DNA of 64,000 nt from Clostridium saccharoperbutylacetonicum N1-4(HMT) (GCF_000340885.1 NC_020291.1:2169001-2233000); one strand, 5' to 3'; shown: positions 18,521 through 31,735, counted from the first letter of the stretch. The notes: generated by a model from the sequence alone, not told the origin. Translations and numbers: made by a program.

Positions 18521-19594
18521 TTAACTAAAACCTAGCTTTTCGAAATATTTTTTATTATACAATATTCGTTCATCATTTGGTCTAAACTGACTAGCAATTT
18601 CATTATGCTCATATGCTAATTTATAGTTTCCTAGTTTGTCATAGCAAACACATAGTTGTAAATGAGGCAGCCATGTCCAACAGGAATCGTTAAAAAATCC
18701 CCAGCTATCTTTTGGCTTCTCAAGTTTTGTAGCTTCTTCATACCAAAAAGCCGCTTGTTTATATTTCTTTTCATGTAAGAAAGAAAAACCAATTTTACAG
18801 CAAGCTTCAGCTCTTGGAGTGTCGTATTCAAAGCTTCTAAAAGCATATTTTCTAGCTTCTTCTATTTTATTTATTGATTGATAGTAATCGCATATTTTTC
18901 CACAAACTCGAATGTTATCTTCAAACCAGCCTTGTTTTGAATCTAAAAACTTGTTATAGTATTCTAAAGCCTCATCGTATATATTGTGGTCATACAATTC
19001 ATTACCATAGTAAAGTATATCTCTAGGAGTAAATTCTGCTCCTTGCTCTAGTTTACCTCGATAAATTTCAAGATTTCGTTTAGGTGTATGCTTTATCTTT
19101 TTATGGGTTATGCCAATTTCGCTATTGAATATATTTCCTCCCACGGCTAAATATTCATGAACAAAACCATACCACTTAAAATTATTAACTCTTTTAACTA
19201 AGCGATTACGTCTGTAACTTGCGGTTACATTTCCATACTCATCAAAACCTATATTATACTTTGCAGTTACAGAGTCTACAGAAGGATCTAAAGTTTCTTT
19301 TAAAGTTTTAAGTTTTTCTACATCTTCAGGAAGTATAACATCATCAGCATCTAACCAAAGAATATAATCTTTAGTGGCATTGCTAAAAGAAAAGTTTCTA
19401 GCAGCAGAAAAATCATCAATCCACTGAAAATCATAAATTTTTGACGTGTATCTACCAACTATATCCTTTGTCTTATCGCTTGAGCCAGTATCAACAATTA
19501 TCATTTCATCAGCTATGTCTTTTACTGATTCTAAGCATCGTGCTATTGAATCTTCTTCATTTTTTACTATCATACAAAGACTAATAGTTATCAA
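18521..19594 (-). CDS. Glycosyltransferase family 2 with TPR-like C-terminus
   Basis: 357 residues if the TTG at 19594 is used: GAAGGTGG lies 4-8 nt before it, and the protein then begins ITISLCMIVKNEE like its relatives. An ATG 60 nt upstream has no site. The GT-A core has IIVDTGSSDKT and the metal motif DADDV; the C-terminal third has helical repeats (EALEYYNKFLDSK, YKQAAFWYEEATKL). It is related to the 15729 gene but shorter. Cytoplasmic; likely glycosylates a spore-surface protein, perhaps the adjacent Gly-X-Thr protein. Confidence 0.78.
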   Translation of the reverse strand: MITISLCMIVKNEEDSIARCLESVKDIADEMIIVDTGSSDKTKDIVGRYTSKIYDFQWIDDFSAARNFSFSNATKDYILWLDADDVILPEDVEKLKTLKETLDPSVDSVTAKYNIGFDEYGNVTASYRRNRLVKRVNNFKWYGFVHEYLAVGGNIFNSEIGITHKKIKHTPKRNLEIYRGKLEQGAEFTPRDILYYGNELYDHNIYDEALEYYNKFLDSKQGWFEDNIRVCGKICDYYQSINKIEEARKYAFRSFEYDTPRAEACCKIGFSFLHEKKYKQAAFWYEEATKLEKPKDSWGFFNDSCWTWLPHLQLCVCYDKLGNYKLAYEHNEIASQFRPNDERILYNKKYFEKLGFS

Positions 19595-19871
19595 ATAACC
19601 ACCTTCTTTAAATTTTACATTATATAATATGACAATAAAAATATTTTGATACAAGTTTTATTATATGAAGAAGATTGTCGGCTTAGGAATAGACAGGCGA
19701 TCCAAGTTATAATTTTATTTTATCAGAATATAGTTGTATTTAAGGCACTAATAATTGTATAAAAATAATTAACTAGTGCTGTAGTTGTGGCAATACCAGT
19801 TAATGTGCAGCTATCCTTAAATATTTGCTAATTTAAAAAATAGTATATACAAAAATATTTCATACAAGACC
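19595..19871. other. Intergenic spacer
   Basis: No supported gene. It carries the promoter region of the 18521 gene and ends in the terminator of the collagen-like gene. Confidence 0.5.
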
Positions 19872-19920
19872 AAAAAGAGCTATCGCTAAACAAACTTTAA
19901 TTTGCCAATGCGATAGCTCT
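19872..19920 (-). terminator. Intrinsic terminator of the Gly-X-Thr collagen-like gene
   Basis: 11-bp stem AGAGCTATCGC/GCGATAGCTCT (19876-19886 with 19910-19920), with a T run on the minus strand at 19872-19876. Confidence 0.85.
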
Positions 19921-19937
19921 ATGAAATTAAAAATTTA

Positions 19938-23508
<3,571 letters not shown>

Positions 23509-23545
23509 ATAAAAACCTAAATCACACTTTAATGTGATTTAGGTT
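23509..23545 (-). terminator. Intrinsic terminator of the transferase-methyltransferase gene
   Basis: 13-bp stem AACCTAAATCACA/TGTGATTTAGGTT (23514-23526 with 23533-23545), followed by T on the minus strand. Confidence 0.85.
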
Positions 23546-23555
23546 GATGTGTGTA

Positions 23556-24974
23556 TTAATAATTACTGTTATTCTTGTTTGTAATATCTTTCTGAAACTT
23601 AGCAACATATTCGTAGGATATAAAATGCCCTTTCAGATTTTCGCCAACAATACTACAAATTTGGTTTAAGAACTTATCATCTTCCTCTGTTATTTGTGTG
23701 TAATAGTGAAATACATATGGATTGATATAACCACACTCCTCAAATATTTTGTGTATATCTGATAAGGTAAAAAACTTATTATAACTTCTATTTAATATTG
23801 AATTTTTGTTATATATAAAATCTCCACATAATAAGCCTTTTACCACTGAATAGTGCATTGTATTAGGTATAGTAGCGATTATATATCCTCCAGGCTTTAG
23901 AAATTTTTTTATCTCTTTTAGTAATTTCCAGGGGTCTTTACTAAATTGAAGTTTATTTCCAAGAATTATATAGTCAAAAAAATCTACTTTACTTTCTTTA
24001 AAATTCATAATATAGTTTTCTTCAAAGTCTTCAGTCATTACTTCTATCATTTTTCCACATATCCTAGCTATATTTTCATTTGTCTCTACACCATACAGTT
24101 TTGCATTAGGATACGTGTATTTTAATCTAAGTAATGTAGCACTTAGACCACAATCGAACTCAAGAATATTTAGTTCTTTATCCCTGGGTTCATTTATACG
24201 ATCTATAATATGAAATTTTAATAGACTTTGGGAATTAGAGTTAAAGCCCCATTTTTCTTCAAATCTTTGAGCATTTATTTTTAAAACACTATTAAATTTG
24301 GCATAATCTTTTTTGAAAGATGTGCTGCCAAAATGGTGTATAAAACTATCATTACAAACCATAAGCTTATATCCGGCTTCAGCAATTCTCATACACAAAT
24401 CATCATCTTCAAAATTTCCAGGAGTAAATCTTTCATCAAAGATACCAATTTTATTAATAACGTCTCTTTTAACTAACATACAAAATGCTACAAGTCTAGC
24501 TTTTTGCTCCCACTTTTCTGGTGTTGAAATATTATTACTATCTGCAAATTCAATTATGTGTTCCACATCATTATAGGGCACATTTATAACTTGATAATTA
24601 GAGCAGTTATTGGTTATAGATGAAGTTGCTCCAATTTTATCATCACTATAAAGGCATATTTTAAGATTATCAAGCCATCTTGGTGTAACTTTAGTATCGT
24701 TGTTTAAAAATAGCAGATCATTATCTTTCTCAGATGCTTCTATTCCAAGATTACATCCTTTTGGAAATCCTACATTTTCATCGTTTAAAATAAGTTTGAT
24801 ATCGGTTTGTTCTTTAAGCCATTCTCGAGTGCCATCAGTAGAATTATTATCAACAACAATTATTTCATAAGTTTGAGCAGAGGTGTATTTTCTTATACTA
24901 TCAAGACAGATACGATTATAATTAAGATTGTTATAGGTTAAAATTATTATTGAAGTTTTTTTATTTTCAAACAT
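23556..24974 (-). CDS. Glycosyltransferase family 2 fused to a methyltransferase-like domain
   Basis: 472 residues. Residues 1-230 are a GT-A domain: TSIIILTYNNLNYNRICLDS, VVDNNSTDGT, a LFLNNDTKV metal site, and the acceptor-side GNFEDDDLCMRI. Residues about 255-460 resemble a class I SAM methyltransferase or related Rossmann domain (ILEFDCGLSATLLRL, LKPGGYIIATIPN). The fusion suggests that one protein adds a sugar and methylates it, or recognises a methylated acceptor. The glycine motif (EFDCGLS) is not the classic GxGxG, so methylation activity is less sure. It lies next to the Gly-X-Thr protein gene, its possible target. Confidence 0.75.
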   Translation of the reverse strand: MFENKKTSIIILTYNNLNYNRICLDSIRKYTSAQTYEIIVVDNNSTDGTREWLKEQTDIKLILNDENVGFPKGCNLGIEASEKDNDLLFLNNDTKVTPRWLDNLKICLYSDDKIGATSSITNNCSNYQVINVPYNDVEHIIEFADSNNISTPEKWEQKARLVAFCMLVKRDVINKIGIFDERFTPGNFEDDDLCMRIAEAGYKLMVCNDSFIHHFGSTSFKKDYAKFNSVLKINAQRFEEKWGFNSNSQSLLKFHIIDRINEPRDKELNILEFDCGLSATLLRLKYTYPNAKLYGVETNENIARICGKMIEVMTEDFEENYIMNFKESKVDFFDYIILGNKLQFSKDPWKLLKEIKKFLKPGGYIIATIPNTMHYSVVKGLLCGDFIYNKNSILNRSYNKFFTLSDIHKIFEECGYINPYVFHYYTQITEEDDKFLNQICSIVGENLKGHFISYEYVAKFQKDITNKNNSNY

Positions 24975-25155
24975 TAATTTTCATGTCTCCTCTAACTAAT
25001 TTAGAAATGTGACTATTCTTCATTCTCTAACAATACTTAGAAAATAAAGTAAGTATATTGTTTAATTATATTTTATGAATATTAGCAAAAAAGTGTACTT
25101 ACGTTGTAACTGTATATAAAAAATCAAGAGGTAGACTGGTCTTGCGGTGGAATAA

Positions 25156-26217
25156 TTATAAGTTTAAAAAAGAATTTATCTTTTCACAAAGTTTTATCCA
25201 ATCAAAATTATTTCTTGTATTGAGTTGAATACAATTGAAAACTTCTTCAAGAGTTATTTCATCAGAACAAGCTGTAATGAGCTCTTTTGAAAGAGCCTCA
25301 AAATCATTTATAGGAAATATACTTCCATATTTTTTGTCATCAATAATATCCCATGAACCATCAACATCTGAAGATATAATGTAATTTCCATTAAAGGCTG
25401 CTTCAGCAAATACTTGAGCAAAAGCCTCCCATCTAGATGTTAAACAAAATATTTTTGATTTTCTGTACTCTTCCATCAGTAGCTTTCTATCGTAAATTGG
25501 TCCTGTAAAAATAATTTTACTTTTTAATTCTGGATAGGCTGATAAATAATCGTTTATATACTGATTAAAGGCTGGCTCAATACTGCCTACTAATTTTAAC
25601 TTCCAACCTTCAATTTTTTCTGCAGCAATTTTGAATGCTTTCATTATAATTTCTGTGGCCTTTTCATAAGTTCCCAATCTTCCTACTGTTAAAATAGTAT
25701 TCTCTTTTTGGCTATATTCAACAATATCACTATTAAAAAAATCATAAAATCCATTAGGTATATATTCTACTTTCACAGGCCAACTAGCATCAATTATCTT
25801 TTTAAGATTCTTTGATTCTACAGAGATCAAAGTGCAACTATTTAATAAATTAATATTTTGTTGATTAAAGCCTATCCTGCCTAGCCGATGTATATTTAGA
25901 TCCAGTTTTAAATAAATTTTTCCCTTTGGATTAATTGACTTAAATTTTTCTATCATACATAAATTAAAATCATAGTAACCTATAAGCATCAGGATATCAG
26001 TTTTTTGTAATAATGATGTAACAGAATTTTCATTCTCCATAAAATTGAGATTAATGTTTTGGGTCATTATTTCATCATAATGCTCTTCATTTTTATTGCA
26101 TAAAATTGCAACTTCATAATTCAAATGTTTTTAAAAGATATAAGGTATTAATCCTACATCTTTTGTAAGATGAAAGTTTTGCAATCCAGCCCAATATAAG
26201 GTAAAAGATTTTTTCAT
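25156..26217 (-). pseudogene. Glycosyltransferase family 4 gene broken by a nonsense codon
   Basis: The natural start is ATG 26217 with GGAGG at 26224-26228, giving MKKSFTLYWAGLQNFH... . Codon 29 is TAA (26131-26133), then the same frame runs to 25156 as a GT-B domain with YIPNGFYDFF, ILTVGRLGTYEKATEIIMKA and RWEAFAQVFAEAAFNG. One base change (TTA to TAA) would explain it. Restart at TTG 26124 would give 322 residues but has no ribosome-binding site and would lose the first strand of the fold. So it is a recent inactivation, a sequencing error, or a phase-variable state; no short repeat tract that would favour the last is seen. Confidence 0.75.
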
Positions 26218-26305
26218 AATAAACCTCCAGTTTATTAAAATAATATATTTGTTTTTGATTTTTCATAACTGCTAATTTCAGTAGAGTTATGTTGTTTTAC
26301 AAGAG

Positions 26306-26334
26306 AAAAACTCAAGGCTAATAGCCTCGAGTTT
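26306..26334 (-). terminator. Terminator after the DUF4489 gene
   Basis: Stem AAACTC-AGGCT/AGCCT-GAGTTT with one A/C mismatch and a 3-nt loop, with T on the minus strand after it. Confidence 0.7.
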
Positions 26335-26420
26335 AAATGATTTTTTATTCTAGAACTTATTATCATATTGTAAGTAATTAAAGAATAATTTTTTATAAAT
26401 CAAATACAAAAGAACTTCGC

Positions 26421-26470
26421 ACCTGATTTTGTCAGGTTAAGAGACACCCATTTGGTGTCCCACCTAACCA
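26421..26470. other. Cluster of small hairpins below the DUF4489 gene
   Basis: ACCTGA/TCAGGT (26421-26437), GACACC/GGTGTC (about 26442-26459) and an outer GGTTA/TAACC pairing overlap each other, so alternative folds are possible. No T tract follows. It may be a 3' UTR stability element. Confidence 0.35.
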
Positions 26471-26505
26471 ATATCTAAGAATTTAATTGGCTTTTCAATT
26501 GATTA

Positions 26506-27054
26506 TTAGCAATTACATGAACCTGATCCACATGTTGCTACTGCTCCAAGTGTTGCGTTGTTGATAGAAAGAGTACCAACAGTAACTGCACTAGTAACAG
26601 TTGCAACTACAGTATAAGTACAGCAATCATCAAAACAAGAATCGCTGTCACAAACAAAGAAAGTGAATGTTTCTGATGCAAGTAATGCTACCAATTGGAA
26701 TGTCCATGCAGGTCCAACAGGAACTGGAGTAGTTTGACCTCTGCAAAGTTTGAATACTTGGAAGTTTATAGTTCCTGTAAAGGCAACCAAAGCAACAAGA
26801 TTACTTGCAAATTCTAGCTTTATAGTTGGATTACATAAGCAAGAAGTATTTAGAGTAAGAGTAGTAAGGGGAAAAGTAGTTCCTGCGACAGTAGCAACTG
26901 GAATTGTAGTTGCGCTAGGGCAACCACATTTTACGATAGTTGGACACAATTTGCATTTTGGCTCTCTTTCTTTTCTACAACTTACGCACTCACACTCATC
27001 TTTTCTGTGATGACCACAATCATCATTATAAAAACCTTTTGACATTGAATTCAT
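26506..27054 (-). CDS. DUF4489-type Cys-rich protein, probable spore-surface component
   Basis: 182 residues. A Cys/His-rich head (residues 1-50, several CxxC pairs) is followed by a beta-rich domain of alternating Val/Thr/Ala strands with conserved Cys clusters (SCLCNP, DSDSCFDDCCTYTVVATV). This matches the clostridial DUF4489 proteins, whose function is not established. AGGAGGAGT lies 6-7 nt before ATG 27054. The promoter motif at 27148-27177 is shared with other surface genes. The Cys content suggests disulfide cross-linking in an outer spore layer; inference from context. Confidence 0.7.
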   Translation of the reverse strand: MNSMSKGFYNDDCGHHRKDECECVSCRKEREPKCKLCPTIVKCGCPSATTIPVATVAGTTFPLTTLTLNTSCLCNPTIKLEFASNLVALVAFTGTINFQVFKLCRGQTTPVPVGPAWTFQLVALLASETFTFFVCDSDSCFDDCCTYTVVATVTSAVTVGTLSINNATLGAVATCGSGSCNC

Positions 27055-27147
27055 AAACGAACTCCTCCTTTTAATTGGATAAATTTTAATTTAGAATTGC
27101 TATATGGGTAATTGACGTCTCTAGTTGTTTGTTCAGTGTTTCTACTA

Positions 27148-27177
27148 TAATATATGAATTTTATCGAAGAACGGTGA
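27148..27177 (-). promoter_or_regulatory. Probable sporulation (sigma K/E type) promoter
   Basis: On the minus strand TCACC (27173-27177), 16 nt, then CATATATTA (27148-27156), which fits CATAnnnTA exactly. Confidence 0.6.
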
Positions 27178-27343
27178 TGATAATACGTTAGTTTTATTAT
27201 AAATATAATAACTCAGTGAAAAAAAGTATTACCAAACTTATATAACTACTAATATTAGTAGAGTTACGTTATTCATTTAACTGTAGAAGCTTTAATTATC
27301 CTTTCAGTTATAAGAAAGTTGATAATCTTTGCTAATTATAATG

Positions 27344-28114
27344 TCAATCATTGTCATCACTGTCATCACTGTCTGAGAATAATGGGTCTAAATTTTGATC
27401 AGGATAGAACTTAGGAATTGGAGCTTTTTCAAATCTCTCACATGGATCTTCCTCAGGTTCTTCTTCACATGGTTCTCCTGGAACTGGACAATAGTCATAA
27501 GCTGGTATTAGGAGCTGCACAATAAGCTCACATTTTACAACAATATAGTAACCTAAAGTGATATCTAAAACATCGTTTCCACTTTCATCTTGTAGTAATT
27601 CACCGTCTAGGGCTTCCGCAACCATTTCAAGTTTTATTATATTAGAATCTAAATCTTTGGATTGCTGAACAGGTACAAAACTAGCAGAAATTTGAGCTAT
27701 AGAATCAGGACAGTAGAACTTCCCAATTACATCTGTTCTATTAATTTCAAACAATTCACTTTGATTGACACCATTAGCATCAATATAATCTGCATAGAAC
27801 GAAATACTATAAGAAATAACTATTTTTTTGAAACCTGGCTTTCCAATAAGTGGAATTTTATCCACAGAGAGTAGCGTTAAATTAAAGTCCCTACTGCCAA
27901 TATATCTCTTAGGGTCTATTAGTGGATTGCTTCTTAATTCGGAATCTGTTGTATTTGTATCAGGACCTTCATCGTATACAAGACATCTTTTGATTAAACA
28001 TTGATCAAAGATTTTAGGTACTTCAATGCAAACTAATTCAGAAGGATCTGGTAAACGTCCTTGTTTATTTACAAGACCGGGACGTGGCGAAAATTTCTTG
28101 AAGTTAATCGACAT
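27344..28114 (-). CDS. Probable spore coat/exosporium structural protein, copy B
   Basis: 256 residues, near-identical to the 2628-3431 protein over residues 1-235 with scattered changes, and differing in the acidic tail (SDSDDSDDND here, YNDGE repeats there). It has the same SPOCS/DUF3794-like layout and the same strong AGAGGAGGA site. It lies divergently from the 28290 gene. The two copies sit on opposite strands about 25 kb apart and bracket the island, so recombination between them would invert it. Confidence 0.6.
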   Translation of the reverse strand: MSINFKKFSPRPGLVNKQGRLPDPSELVCIEVPKIFDQCLIKRCLVYDEGPDTNTTDSELRSNPLIDPKRYIGSRDFNLTLLSVDKIPLIGKPGFKKIVISYSISFYADYIDANGVNQSELFEINRTDVIGKFYCPDSIAQISASFVPVQQSKDLDSNIIKLEMVAEALDGELLQDESGNDVLDITLGYYIVVKCELIVQLLIPAYDYCPVPGEPCEEEPEEDPCERFEKAPIPKFYPDQNLDPLFSDSDDSDDND

Positions 28115-28173
28115 AAATTATCCTCCTCTTCAGAAGTTATAGTAAATGTAAGTATAATTTGATGCTTACAATA

Positions 28174-28202
28174 TACAATATGCCAGAACATTAAAGTGGT
28201 GA
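28174..28202 (-). promoter_or_regulatory. Probable sporulation (sigma K/E type) promoter
   Basis: On the minus strand TCACC (28198-28202), 15 nt, then CATATTGTA (28174-28182), an exact CATAnnnTA. The bases after TCACC (ACTTT) are the same as in the 2541 promoter. Confidence 0.6.
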
Positions 28203-28289
28203 TAATAAAAAGTTAGATTAAAAATTTTTTTTGTAGAGGGCATAATAAGTTTTCACTAAAAATATAATCTTATAAAGGAGGGAGTGAGC

Positions 28290-29783
28290 ATGAGTAGTGT
28301 ATACCCTTGGATATATGTTGATTATACAAATAATATATGGAAGTTTTTCCGAAATGATAATGAAGAATTACGATATAAAATTATGTACGGAGAAGGAAAA
28401 TGGACAAAAGAAAGTTTAATTGATAAGGAGGTTCTGGGGTTTTCTGTTTATGTTGAGGAAGATGAGACAATACATATAGTATACAGCAATATTAAAAGAG
28501 AGCTAAAGTACTGTACTTTGAAGGATAAGCAATGGGTAGGAAAGATGCTCTATCAAATGGAAAGTAATGAATTTGAAATACAAAATTTAAAAGTTGAAAT
28601 TATCGGATATGAGATGCATATCTTTTATTTACTAGTAAGTAATGATGGTAGCGACCATGGAGTGTTAATGCATTGTATATGGAACGGAAAAGAAATAAGA
28701 GTTAATGCATTACAAGATATTATTTTGACACCTAATTTAAAAGAACACTATTCCGTAAATGTAGATGAAAAGAAAAATATTGATGTATTTTTTATTACAG
28801 ATGAAGGTGATGAGAAATCTTTAAACTATTGCAATTTTCAAAATCATAGATGGTCATCTGTAAAAAGGCTTTATGGTATTCAAGGAGAGGATATCGGCTT
28901 TCAAGTGTTAAGGAATCAAAAATATATTCATATATTAAATAAGTCTAGAGAAGATTCTATATATTTATTGGATCATGTTTGTATAGATACGAGTGGAAAT
29001 ATACAGGAGTTCAAAGTTCATGAAAGTAGCAAGGAATTGATGGAACCTATATTATTTATTGAAAGTAATAACTTGTATTCTTGTTGGCTGGAAGAAGACG
29101 AGATTTTTTATTCGGTTTTTGATTCTGAAAAGTGGGGAAGTAAATTATACTTTGATAGGGGGAATAAAGTTGCAATGATTCGGTATAATTGTTTTATTTG
29201 TTGCGATGGAGAGAGTTCCCTTAAAGAAGTTGGAGTTTATGGAACTAATGAACTAGATTTGTGTTTGTTAGTTCCAAGTCAGTTTGTAGTAAATATGAAG
29301 GATTCATTCAAATATGAGGTAAATCAAGCTAACGCAGCTACACTACATGAAGAAGAATCGCTTCAAAGCTTAAAACTTGAGTTATCTCGGGTAAAATCAG
29401 AAAAGAAAAACTTAGAGGAGAAAATCGTTTCTTTAAATATGCAATTACAAAAGAAACAAAAATTTATGGAAGAATATGAAGATCGAATTGCTAGAATATT
29501 AGAACAAAAACGAAAAGCAGATGAGAATTATAACGTATTTTTAGAATTGCAGCAGAATATTCAAAAAGAGCTAGAGGATGCAAATCAACAGTTGGAAAAT
29601 GAAAGAAAGATTAAAATAAGTATTGAAAATAAACTGAAAGAATGTAAAGAGGAAAATATAATAATTAGGCAACAAGTTAAGATGATAAGTGAAGAAAAGA
29701 ACAAATTGTGTGAAGAACTTGAATTTGAGAAGAATCAATCCATTATGGAACGATTATTAAGAAAGAGGCCAAGTGGAATATAA
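28290..29783 (+). CDS. Beta-repeat protein with coiled-coil tail, unknown function
   Basis: 497 residues from ATG 28290 (AAAGGAGGG ends 7 nt before it; a GTG 6 nt earlier is too close). Residues 1-340 are short repeated beta motifs with aromatic ends (IWKFFRNDNEELRYKI, IHIVYSN, LKYCTL), like a beta-propeller of the sialidase/ASP-box kind but degenerate. Residues 350-480 are a long coiled coil with Glu/Lys/Leu heptads. No signal peptide. It is divergent from copy B of the structural protein and followed by a DUF3343 gene. A scaffold in spore coat assembly would fit; not demonstrated. Confidence 0.6.
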   Translation: MSSVYPWIYVDYTNNIWKFFRNDNEELRYKIMYGEGKWTKESLIDKEVLGFSVYVEEDETIHIVYSNIKRELKYCTLKDKQWVGKMLYQMESNEFEIQNLKVEIIGYEMHIFYLLVSNDGSDHGVLMHCIWNGKEIRVNALQDIILTPNLKEHYSVNVDEKKNIDVFFITDEGDEKSLNYCNFQNHRWSSVKRLYGIQGEDIGFQVLRNQKYIHILNKSREDSIYLLDHVCIDTSGNIQEFKVHESSKELMEPILFIESNNLYSCWLEEDEIFYSVFDSEKWGSKLYFDRGNKVAMIRYNCFICCDGESSLKEVGVYGTNELDLCLLVPSQFVVNMKDSFKYEVNQANAATLHEEESLQSLKLELSRVKSEKKNLEEKIVSLNMQLQKKQKFMEEYEDRIARILEQKRKADENYNVFLELQQNIQKELEDANQQLENERKIKISIENKLKECKEENIIIRQQVKMISEEKNKLCEELEFEKNQSIMERLLRKRPSGI

Positions 29784-29874
29784 AGTAACTACTAAAGTTT
29801 CATTGCATATAATAAAGTAGGAAGCCTTTATAAGTTATATTAGGAGAACACAAAATAGAGGTGATTAGATTAAT

Positions 29875-30144
29875 ATGAGGACAGAAGACTATGATTATAC
29901 AATGACCTTTACTTCTCATAATAGGGCACTATATATATATGAACGGTTAGTTCGGAAAAATATTCAAGCAAAACTAGTTAGTGCTCCTAATAAAATTAAT
30001 ATTAGCTGTACTCAGGCAGTAAAGTTCAAAGAAATGGATATTGAAGTTGTTCAAAAGGAATTGCAAAAGAACAATATTTATCCTACTGCAATGTATAAGA
30101 TTATAAAAGAAGGAAAAAATGAAACTTATGAATTAGTTCAATAA
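29875..30144 (+). CDS. DUF3343-type small protein
   Basis: 89 residues. Starts with TFTSHNRALYIYERLVRKNI and has the conserved Cys in NKINISCTQAVKF, as in DUF3343 (putative Se/S carrier-like) proteins. The family's single Cys is proposed to carry sulfur or selenium; the role is not proven. A cysteine desulfurase-like enzyme is encoded in the same island (3984), but a link is only a guess. An intrinsic terminator starts at its stop codon. Confidence 0.65.
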   Translation: MRTEDYDYTMTFTSHNRALYIYERLVRKNIQAKLVSAPNKINISCTQAVKFKEMDIEVVQKELQKNNIYPTAMYKIIKEGKNETYELVQ

Positions 30145-30168
30145 GATCTGGTTAACCAGGTCTTTTTA
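30144..30168 (+). terminator. Intrinsic terminator after the DUF3343 gene
   Basis: Stem AGATCTGG/CCAGGTCT with one G-T pair and a TTAA loop, then TTTTT. Confidence 0.8.
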
Positions 30169-30241
30169 TGTTTTTATTGCATAATAAGCAAGTACACAGC
30201 ATAAATTTTAGTATAAGTAAAAGTGGGGGGATGGCTAATCT

Positions 30242-31735
30242 ATGGGTGATAAAAGAGAGGAGATGATTTATTATGTATCAAACTTAGGCACAGGTAGGGT
30301 GTCTATTATTGACGGAGATAGTCATCATATTATAAAGGAAATTGAAATTGGTCCAAGGCCTCAAAACATCAGCGTAGATGAAAATAATAATGTGTATATA
30401 GCTAGTGATAGAAATAGTAAAGTCACACTTATTAATGATTTATATGATTCTAATAAAACATGGAATATGCCTAATAACGGAAATATACAAATAGATTCCA
30501 ATTCTCAGAAGATTTATGTCTGTGACACAGAAGAAGTATGCATTTATAGTTTAAGAACTGGTGAAAAGATAGGTTGCATAACAGGCTTTATTGCTGCCGA
30601 TGGCTTAGAACTGGATAAGAATAAGAAAAGATTATTTGTATTGGATATTTTACAGAATGAAATAAAAGTTTATGATACATCAGATTTTCATTTAATCAAG
30701 TTATGCAAAAATGTGGGTATTTCACCTAACTACATTCTCATAGGAGAAAATGAAAGGTATATTTATATTGCTAATAAAGGGGTTAATAAAGGGCAACATA
30801 CAGGTAATATCTCTATATTGGATTTTGAAAGCGAAAATATTTCATATATAAATTTTCAAAAGGGATCTGTTATTACAGCTTTGGAGCAGAGTGGAATTTT
30901 TTTATATGCAGCAAATAGTGGATTAAATAGAATTGAAGTTATAGATGTATTAAAAAGAGAACGTATAGCAATGATAAAAACTACCCTACCAGAATTGCAA
31001 AGACTTAGATTATCTCCTGACAAAAAAACACTGCTTGCAACTAGTCGAAGTGCTGATGGGAAGGGGGCAGTTGATAGAATTGATACTTGTAGTAATACTA
31101 TTTTAGATACTTTTACTTTTGAGCAAAATAATAGTATGCCATATGATATTGGAATAGTAATGCAGCGTAAACTTCAAGTGCAGGAAGAATCTTTTATTTT
31201 GACAGATTCAGAAGTTAAATTGAAACAAGAAAATGGAACTACAATACTTGCCAAAAAGGTGTTATCTACCTATCAAGAAAAAATGATTTTCCAAGAGGTA
31301 TCAATTAAAGTATCGGAAAAAGAGGAAGAGATTATAAATATAGAAGAAATTATATTCCAAAAATGTGAAATTATAAGCGAAACAAAAAATAGAAAAATTA
31401 TAGATAGTCGAAAAGAGCATTCAATACTACAATATAAATTTTACATTCCTTATTACATAGGCTACAAAGATGAACAGGAACAAAAGTATGTTATTGAAGG
31501 AAGGCTTGAAGGAACCCAGAAAGCCACATTATATATACCAGCTTATGCAGAACAACAGGGAATGGAATTTGTGATCAATTCTTTTACTAAATTAACAAGC
31601 ACTCCAGTGATTATAGACAAAAACCTGAAGTTTGACGTTAGCGTTTTAATTTCAACAAGAGTGCTTGTAGATGCAATAGTATTTATTCCACTTTGTAAGA
31701 ATTGTGACGGTTGGCGGAGAAGAGATGGAAAATAA
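30242..31735 (+). CDS. Beta-propeller protein with SPOCS/DUF3794-like C-terminus
   Basis: 497 residues. Residues 1-305 are YVTN/YncE-type propeller blades (IYYVSNLGTGRVSIIDGDSH, NVYIASDRNSKVTLIN, IYIANKGVN, FLYAANSGLNRIEVID). Residues about 335-490 match the layout of the domain in the 2628/27344 proteins: a long strand (ILQYKFYIPYYIGYKDE), a conserved Arg turn (EGRLEGTQKATLYIPA), and a final strand (STRVLVDAIVFIPLC). In SipL-type proteins such a domain binds other coat morphogenetic proteins. No signal peptide. A GGGGGG run lies 11-17 nt before ATG 30242. A role as a spore-layer adaptor is inferred from the fusion and the neighbours. Confidence 0.6.
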   Translation: MGDKREEMIYYVSNLGTGRVSIIDGDSHHIIKEIEIGPRPQNISVDENNNVYIASDRNSKVTLINDLYDSNKTWNMPNNGNIQIDSNSQKIYVCDTEEVCIYSLRTGEKIGCITGFIAADGLELDKNKKRLFVLDILQNEIKVYDTSDFHLIKLCKNVGISPNYILIGENERYIYIANKGVNKGQHTGNISILDFESENISYINFQKGSVITALEQSGIFLYAANSGLNRIEVIDVLKRERIAMIKTTLPELQRLRLSPDKKTLLATSRSADGKGAVDRIDTCSNTILDTFTFEQNNSMPYDIGIVMQRKLQVQEESFILTDSEVKLKQENGTTILAKKVLSTYQEKMIFQEVSIKVSEKEEEIINIEEIIFQKCEIISETKNRKIIDSRKEHSILQYKFYIPYYIGYKDEQEQKYVIEGRLEGTQKATLYIPAYAEQQGMEFVINSFTKLTSTPVIIDKNLKFDVSVLISTRVLVDAIVFIPLCKNCDGWRRRDGK

